A stretch of DNA of 16,737 bases from DATDOR01 sp035512695 (GCA_035512695.1 DATKDL010000057.1:1-16737), one strand, 5' to 3'. Counted from the stretch's first letter, positions 6,746-13,731 are shown. A program made the numbers and translations. The notes: generated from the sequence alone by a model not told the origin.

Positions 6746-6754
6746 AGTATAACA
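6746..6754 (-). promoter_or_regulatory. Extended -10 promoter of glmS
   Basis: On the minus strand this reads TGTTATACT, an extended -10 (TGn + TATACT). Predicted initiation near 6739 would give about 57 nt before the ribozyme cleavage site and a total leader of about 365 nt. No consensus -35 is present; the -35 position coincides with the end of the 34-bp palindrome. Confidence 0.55.
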
Positions 6755-6768
6755 TGGCGCGCGTGATT

Positions 6769-6802
6769 GGAGAATTCGAAGCCCGCGGGCTTCGAATTCT
6801 CC
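6769..6802. repeat. 34-bp perfect palindrome in the glmS/mreB divergent region
   Basis: Seventeen bases (GGAGAATTCGAAGCCCG) are followed immediately by their exact reverse complement. The first six bases occupy the expected -35 position of the glmS promoter. There is no flanking A or T run, unlike the terminator hairpins in this window, and it lies between divergent genes where a terminator is not needed. It could be an operator, an mRNA hairpin or a cruciform-forming element. Confidence 0.8.
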
Positions 6803-6984
6803 GGATTAATTTGCGGGGGGGTTAAGCACCCACCGGGTCGCCGCCGTGCATGCCGTCTTCGGCCGGGCGGTGTCCGCATACCTGGCCTGGGGGATATTTC
6901 TGGTGATTTTCCTGCCGATTTTGTTTTGACGTGCGACGTCATCCGCGGTCCGGTTTTCCCGGAAACGCTGATGAGGCCTCCCGG

Positions 6985-6993
6985 TGGTATAAT
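6985..6993 (+). promoter_or_regulatory. Extended -10 promoter of mreB
   Basis: TGG followed by a perfect TATAAT (6988-6993). The predicted start near 7000 leaves a leader of about 35 nt with AGGAG (7026-7030) before the mreB TTG start. No good -35 at the usual distance, consistent with an extended -10 promoter. Confidence 0.65.
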
Positions 6994-7035
6994 TCCGCCG
7001 ATTTTCGGGACCGGGAAGCATCTTCAGGAGTTAAT

Positions 7036-8091
7036 TTGGCATTTAATCCCATCAATTGGCTGTTAGGGTTCTTTTCTCTGGACATCGGGATCGATCTGGG
7101 GACAGCCAACACCCTTGTATACGTGCGGGGGAAAGGCATCGTCATCAACGAGCCGTCCTGGGTTGTGATCAACAAGCGGACGCGGGCGCCTTTGGCGGTG
7201 GGAACACAGGCCAAAGAGATGGTCGGGCGCACCCCGATCGATATGCTGGCGATCCGCCCGCTTAAGGACGGTGTCATCTCGGAGTTCGAGATCACCGAGG
7301 CGATGCTGCAATATTTCATCGGGAAAACGCACGAACAGACCATCGTCCCGATCCCGCGGCCGCGGGTCGTGATCGGGGTGCCTTCCGGGGTTACCCAGGT
7401 CGAGAAGCGGGCCGTGCTGGATGCGGCCCTGTCGGCCGGGGCGCGCGACGTGGGCCTGATCTCCGAGCCGCGGGCGGCCGCGCTGGGCGCCGGACTGCCG
7501 ATCAGCGATGTGCGCGGGACGATGGTCGTCGATATCGGCGGTGGTACTTCAGAAGTCGCGATCATGTCGATGGGCGGCGACGTGGTGGCCCGTTCGCTGC
7601 GGGTGGCGGGGGATGAACTCGACGAGGACATCATGCAATACGTCCGCAATAAATACAACCTGCTGATCGGGGACCGGATGGCGGAGCAGGTCAAGATCAA
7701 GATCGGCTCGGCCTACCCGCTCAAACAGGAGCAAACCATGCTGGTGCGGGGCCGCAATTTGATCACCGGACTACCGGAGGCGCTCGAGATCTCATCGGTC
7801 GAAGTGCGCGAGGCGATCTCGGGCTCCGTCCAGACCATCATCGATACGATCAAGGATTCGCTCGACGAGACCCCCCCGGCGATCATCGCCGACCTGATGG
7901 AGGTCGGGATCTGCATGGCGGGCGGGGGGGCGCTTCTGCAGGGGCTGGCGGAACGGCTGACCGATGAGCTGCGGGTCCGTGTCTGGGTGGCGGAGGACCC
8001 GCTCACCTGCGTCGCTCGCGGCGCCGGAATGGCCCTGGAACACGGTGCCAGCCTGGCGCACCTGCTCGAACCGATCGATGGGGTGAGTTGA
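7036..8091 (+). CDS. mreB: Rod shape-determining protein MreB (bacterial actin)
   Basis: A 351-residue actin-fold protein that forms membrane-bound filaments guiding lateral wall synthesis. Actin nucleotide motifs are visible: DIGIDLGTANTLVYV (phosphate 1), VVDIGGGTSEVAI (phosphate 2) and GICMAGGGALLQGL (adenosine). I chose the TTG at 7036 because AGGAG (7026-7030) sits 5 nt upstream and the protein then begins MAFNPINWLLGFFSLDIGIDLG. That N-terminal hydrophobic/amphipathic stretch is a likely membrane-targeting segment. A longer frame open from 6931 would run across the promoter and is not credible. It is first in the mre cluster and overlaps mreC by 4 nt. Confidence 0.96.
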   Translation: MAFNPINWLLGFFSLDIGIDLGTANTLVYVRGKGIVINEPSWVVINKRTRAPLAVGTQAKEMVGRTPIDMLAIRPLKDGVISEFEITEAMLQYFIGKTHEQTIVPIPRPRVVIGVPSGVTQVEKRAVLDAALSAGARDVGLISEPRAAALGAGLPISDVRGTMVVDIGGGTSEVAIMSMGGDVVARSLRVAGDELDEDIMQYVRNKYNLLIGDRMAEQVKIKIGSAYPLKQEQTMLVRGRNLITGLPEALEISSVEVREAISGSVQTIIDTIKDSLDETPPAIIADLMEVGICMAGGGALLQGLAERLTDELRVRVWVAEDPLTCVARGAGMALEHGASLAHLLEPIDGVS

Positions 8092-8909
8092 GTAGATCTC
8101 TCAGAACGATCGTCATCTCGCTGATCGTTGTCGGTGTGCTGGCGTTGGCGCTGGGCGGCTACCTGGCGCCGCTCACGCGGGTCTTCGTCGAGCCGCTGGT
8201 CGAGGTACAGGCCTGGGTCTCCACCCGCTACGTAGCGATCCGGGATTTTTTCGTCGCCCCGCGCGATCTGGCCGCCCTGCGCCAGGAGAATGCAGACCTG
8301 GAAGGGGAAGTCGCCCGGCTGCAAGTCCAGGTGATCGAACTGCAGCAGCAGAACGCCGAGATCCAGATCCTGTCGGCGCTGGTCGATTTCGCCCGGCAGA
8401 ACCCTGCCGGCGATTACGTGGCGGCCAGCGTGATCGGCCGGGACCCGAGCCCATTCCTGCATTACATCCTGATCAACCGCGGCTCGGACGACGGGATCCG
8501 GCGAGGGATGCCGGTGGTGACGTCCCAGGGCCTGGTAGGCCGCATCGCCGCCGTCACGGCCGGGGCGTCCCGCGTCCAGCTCCTGACCGACCCGGAGATG
8601 GTCGTCAACATCGTCCTGCAAACGGCGGATGAACCCGCCGTCCTGCGGGGCAGCCTTTCCGGGGAGATCTCGCTCGATATGATCTCCCCGGAAGTCAATA
8701 TTGAGGCGGGCGACCTGATCCTGACTTCGGGTTTGGGGGGCAGCTATCCGGCCGACCTCCTGATCGGGCAGGTCTCCAGCGTTCGGACCCGCTCTTTCGA
8801 CCTGTTCCAGACCGCCTCGGTGCAACCGGTGGTCGATTTCGACGAGCTGGATATCGTCCTGATCATCCGCAATTTCCGGCCCGTGGATATTTCGCCCCTG
8901 GTACCGTAA
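8088..8909 (+). CDS. mreC: Rod shape-determining protein MreC
   Basis: A 273-residue bitopic protein linking MreB to the periplasmic or extracellular wall machinery. It has a short cytoplasmic N-terminus, one membrane helix (about residues 7-29), a coiled coil (about 58-100, rich in L/E/Q with LRQENADLEGEVARLQ), then the beta-barrel MreC domain (AASVIGRDPSPF, INRGSDDGIRRGMPVVTSQG, GLVGRI, VQLLTDPE, TSGLGGSYPADLLIGQV). These are standard MreC signatures. The TTG start at 8088-8090 overlaps the mreB TGA (8089-8091), indicating translational coupling; the ribosome-binding site is only a weak GGGGTGAG. It is followed by a strong hairpin before mreD. Confidence 0.93.
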   Translation: MSRSLRTIVISLIVVGVLALALGGYLAPLTRVFVEPLVEVQAWVSTRYVAIRDFFVAPRDLAALRQENADLEGEVARLQVQVIELQQQNAEIQILSALVDFARQNPAGDYVAASVIGRDPSPFLHYILINRGSDDGIRRGMPVVTSQGLVGRIAAVTAGASRVQLLTDPEMVVNIVLQTADEPAVLRGSLSGEISLDMISPEVNIEAGDLILTSGLGGSYPADLLIGQVSSVRTRSFDLFQTASVQPVVDFDELDIVLIIRNFRPVDISPLVP

Positions 8910-8916
8910 GAAAGAT

Positions 8917-8967
8917 GAAAAACCAGGGGGATAGCGGGATGAAACCCCGCTATCCCCCTGGTTTTTC
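8917..8967. terminator. Strong hairpin between mreC and mreD
   Basis: A perfect 22-bp stem (8917-8938 with 8946-8967) with a 7-nt loop, A5 at its left foot and T5 at its right. It has the form of a bidirectional intrinsic terminator but sits between two co-directional genes that normally share an mRNA. mreD starts 9 nt after it. Confidence 0.85.
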
Positions 8968-8975
8968 AAAATTTT

Positions 8976-9476
8976 ATGGCCATCCTCGCCGCCATCCCCA
9001 TCCTCGCCTTCGCCGTCATCCTGCAGTCGACCGTTTTCAGCCGCGTCACGCTGCTGAGCGGGCCGCTGGACCTGGTCGTCGTCGTCCTGATCTGCTGGAC
9101 GCTGAACCAGCGGGCCCGGGATGAGTGGGCCTGGGCGCTGATCGGTGGGGCGATGGTCGGTTTCGTTTCGGAACTGCCGGCCCTGGTTCCGATCGCGGCC
9201 TACCTGTTGGTGAGCCGGTTGGGCGTCTATCTGAAGCGCCGGGTCTGGCAGATACCGATCGTGGCCCTGTTCGTCACGATCATCCTCGGGACCCTGATCG
9301 TGAACCTGATCAGCTACGGCTTCCTGAGCGCGCTGGGAACGCCGCTGCCGTTCTTTGACGCGATCAACCTGGTCGTGCTGCCGGGGATGCTCCTGAACCT
9401 GCTCGCCGCGCTTCCGGTCAACGGGTTGATGGGGGAGGTGGCGGGGTTTGTTTTTCCCGGAGAGACCGAGGCTTAG
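8976..9476 (+). CDS. mreD: Rod shape-determining protein MreD
   Basis: A 166-residue hydrophobic protein in the canonical position after mreC. MreD is the polytopic membrane partner of MreC in the elongasome. Several membrane helices are visible: about residues 1-18 (AILAAIPILAFAVILQSTV), 26-45 (LDLVVVVLICWTL), 50-75 (ALIGGAMVGFVSELPAL), 90-115 (IVALFVTIILGTLIVNLISYG) and 125-150. The early FxxVxLLxGPLDLVVVVLI pattern is typical of the family. The ATG at 8976 has no Shine-Dalgarno; only an A/T-rich 8-nt stretch separates it from the hairpin. How translation begins is therefore unclear. Confidence 0.85.
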   Translation: MAILAAIPILAFAVILQSTVFSRVTLLSGPLDLVVVVLICWTLNQRARDEWAWALIGGAMVGFVSELPALVPIAAYLLVSRLGVYLKRRVWQIPIVALFVTIILGTLIVNLISYGFLSALGTPLPFFDAINLVVLPGMLLNLLAALPVNGLMGEVAGFVFPGETEA

Positions 9477-9481
9477 CAGCC

Positions 9482-9540
9482 GGTGAAAAAACGAAGCGCT
9501 GCGGGGGGTGTAAGCCCCCGCAGCGCTTCGTTTTTTCACC
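9482..9540. terminator. Strong hairpin between mreD and mrdA
   Basis: A perfect 26-bp stem (9482-9507 with 9515-9540) with a 7-nt loop; the stem includes an A6 run on the left paired with T6 on the right. It is the longest of the intergenic hairpins here and lies 6 nt after the mreD stop, just before the mrdA promoter. Confidence 0.92.
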
Positions 9541-9560
9541 AAACTCTTATACGGTGACGG

Positions 9561-9566
9561 TATACT
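9561..9566 (+). promoter_or_regulatory. -10 box of mrdA, probably giving a leaderless mRNA
   Basis: TATACT ends 8 nt before the mrdA ATG (9575), which places the expected transcription start at or within a base or two of the start codon. There is no Shine-Dalgarno in this 8-nt gap (TGAACCCCA contains none). No convincing -35. Confidence 0.6.
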
Positions 9567-9574
9567 GAACCCCA

Positions 9575-11674
9575 ATGCGCGGCACTCAGACTACCCAAAA
9601 CACCCTCGAACCGGCCCGGATCAATGCATTCGTGGGGATACTTGGTTTTGTGTTCCTCGTTTTCGTCATCCAGCTGTTCCGGCTGCAGATCCTGAACGGG
9701 GTCGAGTTCATGGCCGAGGCGGAGGCGCAGCGGACGGAGACTCTCAACCTCCCCACCGCGCGCGGCAACATCTACGACCGGAACGGGATCATCCTGGCTC
9801 AAAATATCCCTTCATACGACATCGTCGTGGTGCCCGCAGAGCTGCCGGATGATGCGGGGGAGATCCAGGAGATCTTCCGGCAGCTGTCCGCCCTGACCGG
9901 TTTACCGCTCAACCTGGGCGAGATCTCCCCTACGACGCCGTTCAACCCATGCATCTCCGAGCACGGGATCAACCAGATCGTGCTCGAATACGGGGAGACG
10001 ACCAATCCGTTCCGCTCGGTTCCGGTCCAATGTGACGTCAGCGTGGAGGTTGCCCTGGTCGTCCAGGAGCGCGCGATCGACTGGCCCGGGGTGCAGATCC
10101 AGGTCAACTCGGTGCGCGATTACCCGACCGGGCGGCTGACCGCGGCGATGGTCGGATTTCTGGGCCCGATCCCGGCGGCCTTTGAGGAATTTTACAGCGA
10201 CCAGGGTTTCGTGGCGCAGCGTGACAAAGTCGGCTACGCAGGAGTGGAGCTGTTTTTCCAGGAATTTCTGCAGGGGGTGAATGGTCAGCGATTGGTCGAG
10301 GTGGATGTGGCCGGGCAGATCCTGCGCGATATTTCGGCGCCCGTCCCCCCTCTGCCGGGGCAGAACGTGCACCTGACGATCGATGTCCGCTTCCAGGAGG
10401 CCGCAACCGCCATCGTCGAGCAGGAACTGACCGGCTGGAATAATTTCCTCGGGCGCACGTTGTCCAACAACGCCGTCGTCATCGCCATGAACCCGCAGAC
10501 CGGGGAAATCCTGGCGATGGTCACGATCCCGACCTACGAGAACAACCGCTTCGCCCGGATCATCCCGGGCTATTATTACGAGCAGTTGGCCGAGGATCCC
10601 CTCCGTCCGCTGTTCAACCACGCCATATCGGCCGAGCACCCGCCCGGTTCGGTGTTCAAACTGGCCACGGCGCTGGGGGCGCTGAACGAAGGCGTCGTCA
10701 CCCCGGAGCAGATCATCGACACGCCCGGTGTGATCACGATCCTCGAGAAGACGACCCCGGCCGACCCGGGCCGGCCGCGCGAGTTCGTTGACTGGATCTA
10801 CGATGACGGGGCGAACCCGGGCGGCTTCGAACAGCTGGATTTCATCGGCGGCATCTCGAACTCCAGCAACGTCTATTTCTACAAGCTGTCCGGCGGCTAC
10901 CGTGAAGAGGTCCCGGACGGCGGCCTGGGGATCTGCCGGCTGAAGACCTATGCCGAGGCGCTCGGGTACGGCTTCGAGTCCGGGATCGGTCTTCCCGGGG
11001 AGCAGGACGGGCTGCTCCCGGACCCGCGCTGGAAGCGGATCAACCGCGGCGAAATCTGGACGATCGGGGACATGTACAACGCCGGTGTCGGGCAAGGCTA
11101 CGTGCTGGCAACCCCGCTGCAGGTCCTGCTTTCCGGGGCGACGATCGCCAACGACGGTATCCTGATGCGGCCGACGATCGTGCGCGAGATCGTGGACGCC
11201 GAAGGCCGGTTGATCGCGCCGTTCGCCCCGGTCGAGATCCACGATCTCACCACCGATGCCGTCATCAAAGAATACATCCAGTACGTCGCCGGGTCAGGGC
11301 AGTGCCAGGAGACGGGGGTCACCAAGACCGTGCAGCCCTGGGTGATCGATACGATCCAGGCGGGAATGCGCAGGGCCGTCACGCACGGGACGCTGTTGGA
11401 CCAGTTCGCCGGCTTCGATATCGCGGCAGCGGGCAAGACCGGTACAGCCGAATACTGCGACAACTTCGCCCAGGAGCAGAACCGCTGCATCCCCGGCAAC
11501 TGGCCGACGCATGCCTGGACGATCGGCTATGCACCCTTCGACAACCCGGAGATCGTCGTGGTGGCGTTCGTCTACAATGGAGGGGAGGGGGCCAGCGTGG
11601 CGGGGCCGATCGTGCGGCGGGTGCTGGATGCGTATTTCCAGATCCGGTCGGTGGATGCCGTTCCCGGACCTTAG
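9575..11674 (+). CDS. mrdA: Penicillin-binding protein 2 (elongation-specific transpeptidase)
   Basis: A 699-residue class B PBP that cross-links peptidoglycan during cell elongation with RodA. It has a short cytoplasmic tail, one membrane anchor (about residues 18-39), a dimerisation/pedestal domain starting with TARGNIYDRNGIILAQN (61-77), and the transpeptidase domain from about 295. Catalytic motifs are Ser359-Val-Phe-Lys362 (PPGSVFKLATALGAL), Ser430-Ser-Asn432, and Lys621-Thr-Gly623 (AAGKTGTAEYC). The length is in the family's range. Unusual for an extracytoplasmic enzyme are cysteines at 126 and 153 in the pedestal and at 628 and 638 just after the KTG motif, which could form disulfides. 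The ATG at 9575 lies 8 nt after a -10 box with no ribosome-binding site. Confidence 0.95.
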   Translation: MRGTQTTQNTLEPARINAFVGILGFVFLVFVIQLFRLQILNGVEFMAEAEAQRTETLNLPTARGNIYDRNGIILAQNIPSYDIVVVPAELPDDAGEIQEIFRQLSALTGLPLNLGEISPTTPFNPCISEHGINQIVLEYGETTNPFRSVPVQCDVSVEVALVVQERAIDWPGVQIQVNSVRDYPTGRLTAAMVGFLGPIPAAFEEFYSDQGFVAQRDKVGYAGVELFFQEFLQGVNGQRLVEVDVAGQILRDISAPVPPLPGQNVHLTIDVRFQEAATAIVEQELTGWNNFLGRTLSNNAVVIAMNPQTGEILAMVTIPTYENNRFARIIPGYYYEQLAEDPLRPLFNHAISAEHPPGSVFKLATALGALNEGVVTPEQIIDTPGVITILEKTTPADPGRPREFVDWIYDDGANPGGFEQLDFIGGISNSSNVYFYKLSGGYREEVPDGGLGICRLKTYAEALGYGFESGIGLPGEQDGLLPDPRWKRINRGEIWTIGDMYNAGVGQGYVLATPLQVLLSGATIANDGILMRPTIVREIVDAEGRLIAPFAPVEIHDLTTDAVIKEYIQYVAGSGQCQETGVTKTVQPWVIDTIQAGMRRAVTHGTLLDQFAGFDIAAAGKTGTAEYCDNFAQEQNRCIPGNWPTHAWTIGYAPFDNPEIVVVAFVYNGGEGASVAGPIVRRVLDAYFQIRSVDAVPGP

Positions 11675-11725
11675 AGAAAAACGGGCGGCGTGGGTCTTCG
11701 CCCCACGCCGCCCGTTTTTCTCTAA
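11671..11725. terminator. Strong hairpin between mrdA and minC
   Basis: A perfect 24-bp stem (11671-11694 with 11702-11725) and a 7-nt loop with A5 and T5 in the outer stem. The mrdA TAG stop is inside the left arm. It is followed within 8 nt by the minC extended -10 promoter. Confidence 0.92.
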
Positions 11726-11732
11726 TCGTTAA

Positions 11733-11741
11733 TGCTATAAT
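11733..11741 (+). promoter_or_regulatory. Extended -10 promoter of minC, probably giving a leaderless mRNA
   Basis: TGC plus TATAAT (11736-11741); the minC ATG at 11750 is again exactly 8 nt after the -10 box, across a C-rich gap ending in CCCAA. No Shine-Dalgarno can fit. The geometry is the same as at mrdA. Confidence 0.65.
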
Positions 11742-11749
11742 CCCCCCCA

Positions 11750-12421
11750 ATGACTTCCAAAGTCAATATCAAGGGGATCCGTGAGGGCCTGCTCGTTTCC
11801 GTTGAAGAAGGGGACTGGTACGAAGCCAAATCCGCCCTGCTTGCCAAGATGGCCGAACGGGCCAGCTTTATCCAGGGGGCGCGGGTCACCTTGGATGTGG
11901 GAGCGCACCAGCTGCACGCCGCCGAAATGGGCAAGCTGCGGGACATGCTGTCCGAAATAGGAATCGCTTTGTTCGCCGTTCTGAGCAAATCACCGGTCAC
12001 CGAGGCCAGCGCCCAATCGCTCGGGCTCGGAACCCGCATCTTCAAACCGGCCGAACGAACCGTCCCGTCGATCCAAAAACCGGTCCAACCGGGCGAGGAA
12101 GGTCTGTTCGTCCAACGGACCCTGCGGTCGGGTGTGCGGATCGAGTACCCGGGGCATGTGACCTTGATGGGGGACGTGAACCCGGGTTCAGAGGTCGTTG
12201 CGGGCGGGAGCATCGTGATCTGGGGGCGTTTACGCGGGATCGTCCACGCCGGGGCGGAAGGGGACGCCACGGCGATCATCTGCGCCCTGGCCCTGACGCC
12301 GACCCAACTGCGGATCGCCGGTCAGATTGCCATCCCGCCGGAACAGACCGGCGAGATCCGCCCCGAAGTGGCTCGCCTGATCGACGGCAAGGTCGTAGCG
12401 GAGCCCTGGAACATAAAATAA
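11750..12421 (+). CDS. minC: Septum site-determining protein MinC
   Basis: A 223-residue inhibitor of FtsZ assembly that is recruited to the membrane by MinD. The N-terminal FtsZ-inhibiting domain (about 1-100) begins VNIKGIREGLLVSV and includes GARVTLDVGAH. The C-terminal right-handed beta-helix domain (about 118-215) shows the family signature: QRTLRSGVRIEYPGHVTLMG, DVNPGSEVVAGGSIVIWGRL and GIVHAGAEGD. It is carried on its own promoter, and a hairpin separates it from minD, so minC seems transcriptionally separable from minDE although the order is the usual C-D-E. The ATG lies 8 nt downstream of the -10 box. Confidence 0.95.
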   Translation: MTSKVNIKGIREGLLVSVEEGDWYEAKSALLAKMAERASFIQGARVTLDVGAHQLHAAEMGKLRDMLSEIGIALFAVLSKSPVTEASAQSLGLGTRIFKPAERTVPSIQKPVQPGEEGLFVQRTLRSGVRIEYPGHVTLMGDVNPGSEVVAGGSIVIWGRLRGIVHAGAEGDATAIICALALTPTQLRIAGQIAIPPEQTGEIRPEVARLIDGKVVAEPWNIK

Positions 12422-12473
12422 AGAAAATGGATGGGGGTGGGGGTTTTCCGCTCATCCCCATCCATTTTCTTTA
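12419..12473. terminator. Hairpin between minC and minD
   Basis: Arms 12419-12436 and 12456-12473 pair perfectly over 18 bp and extend by several wobble pairs inside a 19-nt loop region. The left foot is A-rich (it contains the minC TAA) and the right foot ends CTTTA. Confidence 0.8.
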
Positions 12474-12602
12474 GCCTATTTCCTGTGCAGAAAGTTCAAA
12501 AATCATTAAAATGGAGGAATGGGGGGGGGTACCCCTCAACCTGAAAATTCAAGCGAGTTCACTATGGAATATCATCCGAACGGATCAAGACAGGATATCA
12601 AG

Positions 12603-13403
12603 ATGACCGCAAAAGTGGTGACCATTACCTCGGGGAAGGGAGGCGTTGGGAAGACGACGGCCACTGCAAACCTGGCCTCCGCGCTGGCATCCTTCGGCCT
12701 GCGCGTGGTCTGCATCGACGCTGATATCGGGTTGCGAAACCTGGACCTGATCCTCGGACTTGAGAACCGGATCGTGTACGACCTGGTCGACGCTGTCGAG
12801 GGTCGAGCCCGGCTGCGCCAGGCGATGATCAAGGACAAGCGCTTCGACAACCTCTACCTGATCCCGGCCGCACAGACGCGCGACAAGAACTCGGTCTCCC
12901 CCAGCGACATGATCCGGCTGTGCAACGAACTGCGGGCGGATCACGATTTTATTCTGGTCGACTCCCCGGCCGGGATCGAGCGCGGGTTCAAAAACGCCGT
13001 CGCCCCGGCCGACCAGGTCCTGATCGTGACCAACCCGGAGGTCTCTGCCGTCCGCGATGCGGACCGGATCATCGGGATGATCGAGGCCGAGGAGAAGGGG
13101 CCGGCCCGATTGATCCTCAACCGGCTCAACATGAATATGGTCCGGCGCGGCGACATGATGTCCCCGGAGGACGTGGTCGAGCTGTTGGCGATCGAGCTGA
13201 TCGGGATCGTCCCGGAGGACGAGGAGGTCGTGGTGGCCGGGAACCGGGGGGCGCCGGTGGCTTTGGACGGCCGCAACCGGGCCGGGCAGGCCTTCCGGGA
13301 TATCGCCCGCCGGCTGCAGGGGGAGCAAGTTCCGTTCATGGACCTGGAGCGGAAGGACGGCTTTTTCGGCAGGCTGTCGAGCGTGTTCGGGCGGGGAGGT
13401 TAG
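12603..13403 (+). CDS. minD: Septum site-determining ATPase MinD
   Basis: A 266-residue deviant-Walker-A ATPase of the ParA/MinD family. It binds membrane as an ATP dimer, recruits MinC and is released by MinE. Motifs: VVTITSGKGGVGKTT with the signature lysine of the SGKGG segment, VVCIDADIGLRNLDLILG (switch I region), and FILVDSPAGIERGF (Walker B/switch II). The C-terminus DGFFGRLSSVFGRGG is a plausible amphipathic membrane-targeting helix. I chose the ATG at 12603 by family alignment, with AGGA at 12592-12595; in-frame ATGs at 12519 and 12564 would add non-conserved residues, and the GGAGG before 12519 is only 1 nt from that ATG. minE follows after a single base. Confidence 0.95.
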   Translation: MTAKVVTITSGKGGVGKTTATANLASALASFGLRVVCIDADIGLRNLDLILGLENRIVYDLVDAVEGRARLRQAMIKDKRFDNLYLIPAAQTRDKNSVSPSDMIRLCNELRADHDFILVDSPAGIERGFKNAVAPADQVLIVTNPEVSAVRDADRIIGMIEAEEKGPARLILNRLNMNMVRRGDMMSPEDVVELLAIELIGIVPEDEEVVVAGNRGAPVALDGRNRAGQAFRDIARRLQGEQVPFMDLERKDGFFGRLSSVFGRGG

Positions 13404-13404
13404 G

Positions 13405-13662
13405 ATGGCCGGGTTCATCGACCGTCTGCTCGGCAGGAAGACCAGCGCCAATTCGGCCAAAGAGCGCCTGCAGCTCGTGTTGATCCACGACCGCAGCAGG
13501 TTGTCTCCGGGGGTGCTCGAAAATCTGCGGGATGAGATCATCCAGGTGATCTCCCGCCACGTCGAGGTCGACCCGTCGGGGGTCCGGCTGCAGATGGAGG
13601 ATGTCGGCCGCCGGCAGCGGCTGATCGCCGATATCCCACTGAGGCCGTCGCGCCGCAGATAA
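13405..13662 (+). CDS. minE: Cell division topological specificity factor MinE
   Basis: An 85-residue MinE, the usual size. The N-terminus MAGFIDRLLGRK is a membrane-targeting segment. The anti-MinCD region AKERLQLVLIHDRSRLSPGV contacts MinD and stimulates its ATPase. The dimerising topological domain follows (LENLRDEIIQVISRHVEVD, GVRLQMED). The start is supported by GGAGG (13395-13399), 5 nt upstream within the end of minD; only one base separates the minD stop from the ATG, so minDE are co-transcribed and probably translationally coupled. Confidence 0.95.
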   Translation: MAGFIDRLLGRKTSANSAKERLQLVLIHDRSRLSPGVLENLRDEIIQVISRHVEVDPSGVRLQMEDVGRRQRLIADIPLRPSRRR

Positions 13663-13668
13663 ATTTCG

Positions 13669-13721
13669 GGGGAAATGATATAACCTGCCGGGAAAACCCG
13701 GGCTGGTTACCTCATTTCCCC
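13669..13721. terminator. Interrupted hairpin between minE and rodA
   Basis: GGGGAAATGA (13669-13678) pairs with TCATTTCCCC (13712-13721), then after a TA/CC internal loop TAACC pairs with GGTTA, and a GC-rich top (GCCGGG with CCCGGGC) closes an AAAA loop. It lacks a clear T run, so termination is uncertain; an extended -10-like box lies inside its left arm. Confidence 0.5.
13676..13684 (+). promoter_or_regulatory. Possible extended -10 promoter of rodA
   Basis: TGA plus TATAAC (13679-13684), matching the TGn extended -10 pattern used at mreB, glmS and minC. Predicted initiation near 13691 would leave a leader of about 40 nt. The box is inside the minE-rodA inverted repeat. Confidence 0.4.
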
Positions 13722-13731
13722 AATTTTCCCC

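Noticed and set aside
5187..6752. A 521-codon open frame on the plus strand opposite glmS
   Set aside because: Antisense shadow of glmS that also runs through the leader, ribozyme and repeat; no recognisable fold.
6926..6931. TTGACG as a -35 box for mreB
   Set aside because: It lies 56 bp upstream of the perfect TATAAT at 6988, far from the usual 16-18 bp.
7713..9575. A 620-codon minus-strand frame across mreB, mreC and mreD
   Set aside because: Its translation is dominated by D/R/Q/H as expected for an antisense frame, and it crosses three certain genes and two terminators.
12519..12602. Longer minD beginning at ATG 12519
   Set aside because: The GGAGG is only 1 nt from that ATG and the added 28 residues are unlike MinD, whose conserved N-terminus begins at 12603.
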